Assembly (NCBI GenBank): GCA_019054805.1
Contig: JAHQIY010000013.1
Coordinates: forward strand, 1,054,001-1,118,000
Origin: Brachionus manjavacas
Lineage: Eukaryota > Rotifera > Eurotatoria > Ploima > Brachionidae
Direction: 5' to 3'
Length of the DNA stretch: 64,000 bases
Shown here: one piece after another, positions 59,164 through 64,000 of the stretch
Numbering within the stretch: position 1 is the first letter of the stretch
Layout: each line of letters begins with the position of its first letter
The notes under the pieces: model-generated
Seen by the model: only the letters and a program-made list of their open reading frames with translations
Databases searched by the model: none
Told to the model about the DNA's origin: nothing
Program-made: the position numbers and the translations under genes

Positions 59164-60186
59164 TTATTCAGCTAAATTGTTATAGTCTTTTTTTAATTCT
59201 TTTAGAATTCTTTTCTTGTATTCTGCATAAGATTTTGAATAACCAAGTTTATTAGCTTGGTCATCAAACTCATCATTATCGTATTCATCATCAAAGCTGT
59301 CATTGTCTTCATTGTAGGATCTGTCTAAATTCATAGACTTTTTCATGTAGGCAGCTAGTTTTTTATCATACGGGTCATCATCTCCTTCGAAATCGTTATA
59401 ACCATTTTCGTAATCATCGTAGTCATCATATTCATTATAAAGAACACCGCGATTTGAGTGTGGCTCTTCATCATCTTCATCATCTATGTCATCCTCTTCA
59501 TCCGGATAGTCATTCCTCCAGTTATCTTCATCGTTAGAGTCCTCATCTTCATCGAAAAAATTATCCTGTCCCTCTTCTTTTTTAACGCTGTCATCTATTA
59601 AATCAATGTCCTGGTAAATATTGTAGCTTCTTATTTCGTAATTGTTCGGATATAAAAGATCCAGGTGTACGTTGGAATTTTTGGTGTAGTATATGTCGTA
59701 GACATAAGCGTTGTGTGGCACTTGGCACTTTTCTCTTATTAAATCAATGCCATTGCAAGTGATTTGTTCAGCTTGGTTTGCATCTTTTTGTTTATCTGGC
59801 GAAAAATTTTCATTCAAAACAACATCTATTATATTTATGTTTTCATCCGAGTTGACTTTAGCTTTCTTGTTGTCTTCGCTTGGTTGTTCTTGGTCGTCGG
59901 TCAAACTCCGCTTTTTATTCTGAATTGTAAAGCTGTACTTTTTATCAGTGGCATTTTTAGCCAAGTTAATTTTGGCCTTGTCAGTTTCCTTTTGCAAACT
60001 TAGCTGCTTAATTTTGTCAGGAATTTCGGCTTCGCTATTTGCGCTACCGCCGTATTTTAGGATTTGTTTGAAAATTTTCTTCTTTTCAGTTCTGGTATCA
60101 TATATTTTTTTCTTCTTACATTCCAGTATCAAACATTCCAAAGGATCTTCGGTGATTTTCCGCTTAACTTTTATTATTGTGCACAT
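59164..60186 (-). CDS. SLC7A6OS: SLC7A6OS/Iwr1-like RNA polymerase II nuclear import factor
   Basis: An intact, intronless 340-residue frame starting at a clear ATG. Iwr1 binds the RNA polymerase II clamp in the cytoplasm and directs the assembled enzyme into the nucleus. The N terminus IIKVKRKITEDPLECLILEC matches the family's short VLRVKRK...(D)PL-x-LV-x-C motif. The conserved core is IDLIREKCQVPHNAYVYDIY followed about 65 residues later by the acidic DEDSNDEDNWRNDYPDEED. The middle is a variable, lysine-rich linker. The C-terminal third is extremely acidic (runs of D, E and Y) and ends in a basic helix (KSYAEYKKRILKELKKDY). Human SLC7A6OS has 309 residues. The name reflects antisense overlap with SLC7A6 in human; no such neighbour is seen here. 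Confidence 0.9.
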   Translation of the reverse strand: MCTIIKVKRKITEDPLECLILECKKKKIYDTRTEKKKIFKQILKYGGSANSEAEIPDKIKQLSLQKETDKAKINLAKNATDKKYSFTIQNKKRSLTDDQEQPSEDNKKAKVNSDENINIIDVVLNENFSPDKQKDANQAEQITCNGIDLIREKCQVPHNAYVYDIYYTKNSNVHLDLLYPNNYEIRSYNIYQDIDLIDDSVKKEEGQDNFFDEDEDSNDEDNWRNDYPDEEDDIDDEDDEEPHSNRGVLYNEYDDYDDYENGYNDFEGDDDPYDKKLAAYMKKSMNLDRSYNEDNDSFDDEYDNDEFDDQANKLGYSKSYAEYKKRILKELKKDYNNLAE

Positions 60187-63100
60187 TTTTTTTCTTGATT
60201 TTGAAGTTTTAAATTATATTTATTGAAAAAATTCAAATTTAATAATTTCAAAAAAAACGAAAATAAACAGAAAATTTAGAATAATATGGATGTATACTAA
60301 TATTTAAATTTATATCCAACTTAACTTTTTTTAAGTAAAAAAATTCTATTAAAAAAGTTAAATTTAATTGCTACAGATTAAGATTGTAAAACAGTTTTTA
60401 ATGATTTGTGACTAAAAAATCTGATAGTTTTTTTTTTCGGTGTTTTATTTAAAAATTTAATCCTCAATAATTGCGAAAATTTACGAAAAGTTGAGTAAAT
60501 AATGATTAAAGAAATCCCATTAAATTAATGTAAAAGTTTAACAATCCACAAATTTTCAAAAAAATATTAAGTTTTTTTTTAAATTTAATTATATCATTTT
60601 TTGTCTGCTTTTTTTAAACAAAAATTTTTTTTAGATAATTACGAAAAAATTACATATTTTGGAAAAAATAAAAATTCTCTTGAATAAAATTATTTGAATT
60701 CAAGTCAGACTTGACTCTGATCATATAAAATTAGTTCTGAAAATTTTAATTATAAATCAATTTTTTTTTAAATCATACACGCATCTTGAAAGCAAAAAAA
60801 ACTTAACTTTGGAAATCGAAGAGTTAAATCCAAATGTTTTATTGTTTTAAAAAAAAGACTTAGAATTTTTTTGAGAATTACATTTTAGAAAATTTATTAA
60901 ATATTGGATAAATAAAGTGGAAAAAAATTAAATTTAAAGTGAAGATTAAAATTCCGGAAATTCAGAGTTTTCAGTTTCAATATCAGATTCAGAATCAAAA
61001 AAAAACACAAAATCTTTTTTTATATATTTTAGAAAATATTATATATGTATTCTATTTCTTAATCAACGTAAATTCTTAAAAAATTTTTGGATTATTTTTT
61101 TTTTGCTTAATTTTCCAAATAATTTTAGTCAAAAATGGCCATTTTCGTAAAAGGGGCACGTTCAAAATGAAGAAAAAATAATCTATATAAATAATTTATT
61201 AAAGAAAAAATTTCATCGAACAAGATTCATAGATTTACATTTATAGAAATCAAAAAATTTACAAAATAACTTTATCGAATTAAAAAAAAATTGACTGATC
61301 TTCTCACTATTTTTTGAATAAACAAATTAAGCTGAACCATCTTTTTTGAAACTCAGGGTTTTGTAAAATTATTAAAATTCAAATTTTTGATTAAAAAAAT
61401 GTAAATTTTTTTTAACTTTGCAGGTTAATTTATGTTGCTTTTGCTGATGTTTAAATAAAAGCTGCATTTACAATTTTTGAACGTTCGGAGTAAGGAAATG
61501 TCATAATTCTAAAAGGTGACGTTAGAATTTATTCACCGGTCAAGATTATTTGAAACTATTTAAAATTTTGACGATAACTTTTCTCAACCTGATCTTAAAA
61601 TAAAGTTCATGGATGATTAAAAAAGAGTCAGTTGGTAACGTATGGTAAATTCATTATTAAAATTAAAAAAAATTGTACAAAATTTGTTTCTATAAGAAAG
61701 CAATTATTCTTTGATTATCTATTTTTCTATGAAATTATTATTTCCTTGTACTTAAATTCAAAATATTAAAAAAAAAATTCAAATCAAATTGGTATAAATG
61801 GATTCATGCACAGAACAACCACAAAAAACTTAGAGGACCTCGAGGAAATCTGTGAAGCTTTTAAAATTTTGATTTTATTTGTTATTGATTTTACAATTAA
61901 CTTTTAAAATTAAATGCGAAAGACAAAAAACCGCATGAATTTTTTTAATTTAAAATAATTAAAAACTAAGTATTTTTTTTTGCATGAATAAATTAATGTT
62001 AAAAAAAATCAATATTATTTTTATTTTTAAACTAAATAGTTTTTTACTAGAAAATGTAAATTATGCTTGATCAATTCTAAAACCTTCCGATATTTAATGC
62101 TTCTAAATCTACAAAATCGATTTACAAAATATTTTGCAATTTTTCAGTATTTTAAATTTTGTGATAAAATATCTTGCCATATTTTCTAAATTTTAAATCG
62201 TGATGATTTAAAGTTTTTTGACAACTATCAGCGAATATTTAAATAATTCCCTATTTTAAATTTCTTACTCTTAAAACTCTTAAAACTGGTCGCTAAGGTT
62301 AGCCTTGACTTTTATCTTTTTCTAAGGAAATAAATAAAAGTATTAAAAATAATTAAGACAAATTTAGATCATTTACAGTTTTTTCCATGGTTTTATCCTC
62401 TGAGTCTGAAATTATCTGGGCATTTTTAAAATAGACCAAATTTATTGAAGTGAATAAGCTAGTTGTAATTCTTCGTTAAAATAATCCGCCATAATCTGGT
62501 TTAATTAATAAACTTCAAGTTAAATTTTATGTTTCACATATTACTACTGATATTTTTGTATTTTATATCTTACAAACCAAAATCTTATAATTTGATGGTT
62601 GTAGTCAAAATTTCCAAATTTTACATCAAGTTTTCATTTCTAATGAGTTTTGGATAGTGATGGGCACCATTTGTGTATCTTTTAATTTCAAAATGAAGTT
62701 AAATTTTTTTTTTAAATCAGAACGATAATTAATATGCTCTTCTTAATTTTATATTAAAAATTTTTAATCTTATTCTAAAAAAGATTGCAATAGTAAGGAC
62801 AAATGCTGTAATTATTAAATTAATAAGTTAATTATTTTTATCCAAATTAAAACAATCATTCTATTTTTTATTTGAAAGAAACAGGTTAATCTAGGAAATA
62901 AGATCAATAAATACTTATGAAAAACTCGCTTTGCAGGTGGAAAATGAAGATATCATTTAAAAAGTCATGTTTAATGATAAAATAAAATCAAAAGACAAAA
63001 AAGAACCAACTTAACCCCTGGTTTAAATTTCGATTCTGAAATATATTTGAATTCAATAATAAATAAAATTAATTGTAATTGAAAGCTAAATTTCAATTAA

Positions 63101-64000
63101 GATTTTGTCAAGAAAAAAATGGGATCTAAATTATAAAACTTCAAGAATTTTTTAAATCTAAAGTTAAATCAATTTTGGATTAAACTTGTCTCGAATCGAA
63201 CTTTTGAGTTGAGCGTAAAACATGTTACGGCAGGACTGAGTCATCATGTTCCATTGGTTGTCTGACTAGTGTAGAAATACAAAGTGAGTTTCGAGTCATG
63301 ATATATCAAATAAAATTTATCTAATTTATCTTTTCTCTTTTTTATTTTATTTTATTTTTATTTTATTTTTACTTAATTGATTTTATTATTTTTTTTATGT
63401 AAGGTACAGTCCAGTCTCAAAAAAACGATGACTAATCGATGAAAATTGATGGATCTACTTATTTCAAGGTTAATTCCCGTAATTAGATAAAATTAACTTA
63501 AAAATAGTAGAACCAAATTTAATTAGTAGTATGATTCTTTGAGTACTAGAGAATCATAATATTCAGAATGTCAAAACTACTTTGCTCTCTTGGCATGTTT
63601 TGAAAATGTTCAAATACTTTTTGCACGCTTTGCCAACTTGAGCTAGAGTGATTTTATTCTGTTTTCTTTTTTCTTTTAAAGAATACATAAAGAATGCATT
63701 ACCATGTATTCGAGAATACATTTAAGTATTTTATTGTATTTGGTAAATAGAAATTTTATTTTTTGATACTAGATATTCTGAATCCTCTTGAAAGTTAGCT
63801 TCCTTAGATAAAAAAACGATGATTAATCGATGAATATCCAATACATTATAATTCATAATATTTTCAATAAAACATCAATAAATACATCAGTAATATTTTT
63901 TGATTTTTCAAATAATTATTAAGATAAAAATAAGCAAAAATTTAATAAAAAAGAGATTTTTTTCTAGTTTTGTTTTTCAACTGATGTAATGACCGTTTGT
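60187..64000. other. Gene-free right end
   Basis: About 3.8 kb of AT-rich DNA. It contains a (TTTTA)n-like microsatellite at 63338-63372 and a 24-bp motif (AAAAACGATGACTAATCGAT) at about 63420 repeated near 63811 with one change. No gene, RNA or known repeat recognised. Confidence 0.4.

Noticed and set aside
59711-60226. Several plus-strand frames over the SLC7A6OS gene
   Set aside because: Shadows of the acidic, biased codons of the real minus-strand gene.
1-64000. CRISPR arrays, bacterial operons, ribosome binding sites or insertion sequences
   Set aside because: The window is eukaryotic (spliceosomal introns, metazoan genes); the tandem repeats found are minisatellites without spacer structure.

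Overview
The window looks like the nuclear genome of an invertebrate animal. It is very AT-rich (roughly a quarter G+C by eye). Most genes are split by GT-AG introns, many only 45-75 bp long and others of several kb, and the intergenic and intronic DNA is littered with truncated LINE reverse-transcriptase pieces and fold-back elements. The gene set is metazoan: a vesicular glutamate transporter, an amine-type GPCR, Integrator subunit 9, KIN17 and FHAD1. The AT bias, short introns, LINE type and AG sites just before several start codons would suit a monogonont rotifer such as Brachionus, but that is inference. Exon boundaries below were worked out by hand from splice signals, reading phase and family conservation.

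Layout. 93-9836 (+): the C-terminal part of a forkhead-associated coiled-coil protein (FHAD1); its large introns hold a MITE, a LINE 3' end, a LINE RT piece and a dispersed repeat. 9.8-13.7 kb: intergenic, with a 406-bp MITE carrying a 9-bp target duplication and a dead psq-type helix-turn-helix transposase fragment. 13785-14769 (-): an unrecognised three-exon coiled-coil gene. 19993-21825 (+): a VGLUT-type SLC17 transporter whose first exon was not found. 22-28.7 kb: gene-free, with inverted repeats and LINE debris. 28772-30121 (+): an intronless beta-octopamine-like receptor. 30.5-33 kb: LINE debris. 34829-35625 (-): a secreted GM2-activator/ML-domain protein. 36.3-47.3 kb: mostly gene-free, with a few coding-like remnants, a tandem duplication and LINE pieces.

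The right part is gene-dense: KDSR (47334-48692, -) directly downstream of KIN17 (48888-50419, -); intronless INTS9 (52600-54825, +); RPUSD1-like pseudouridine synthase (56334-57218, +) 119 bp before MPHOSPH6 (57338-57988, +); and an SLC7A6OS/Iwr1-like gene (59164-60186, -). The last 3.8 kb show no gene.

The genes do not form one pathway. There is a loose nuclear RNA theme at the right end: INTS9 (snRNA and nascent-RNA cleavage), RPUSD1 (pseudouridylation), MPHOSPH6 (exosome), Iwr1 (RNA polymerase II import) and KIN17 (DNA/RNA processing). The two tight same-strand pairs, KIN17-KDSR and RPUSD1-MPHOSPH6, have splice-acceptor-like AG sites just before the start codons, which would fit spliced-leader trans-splicing. 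I found no convincing wholly new system. The best leads are the amine receptor lacking the TM6 proline, the unrecognised coiled-coil gene, and the MITE families.
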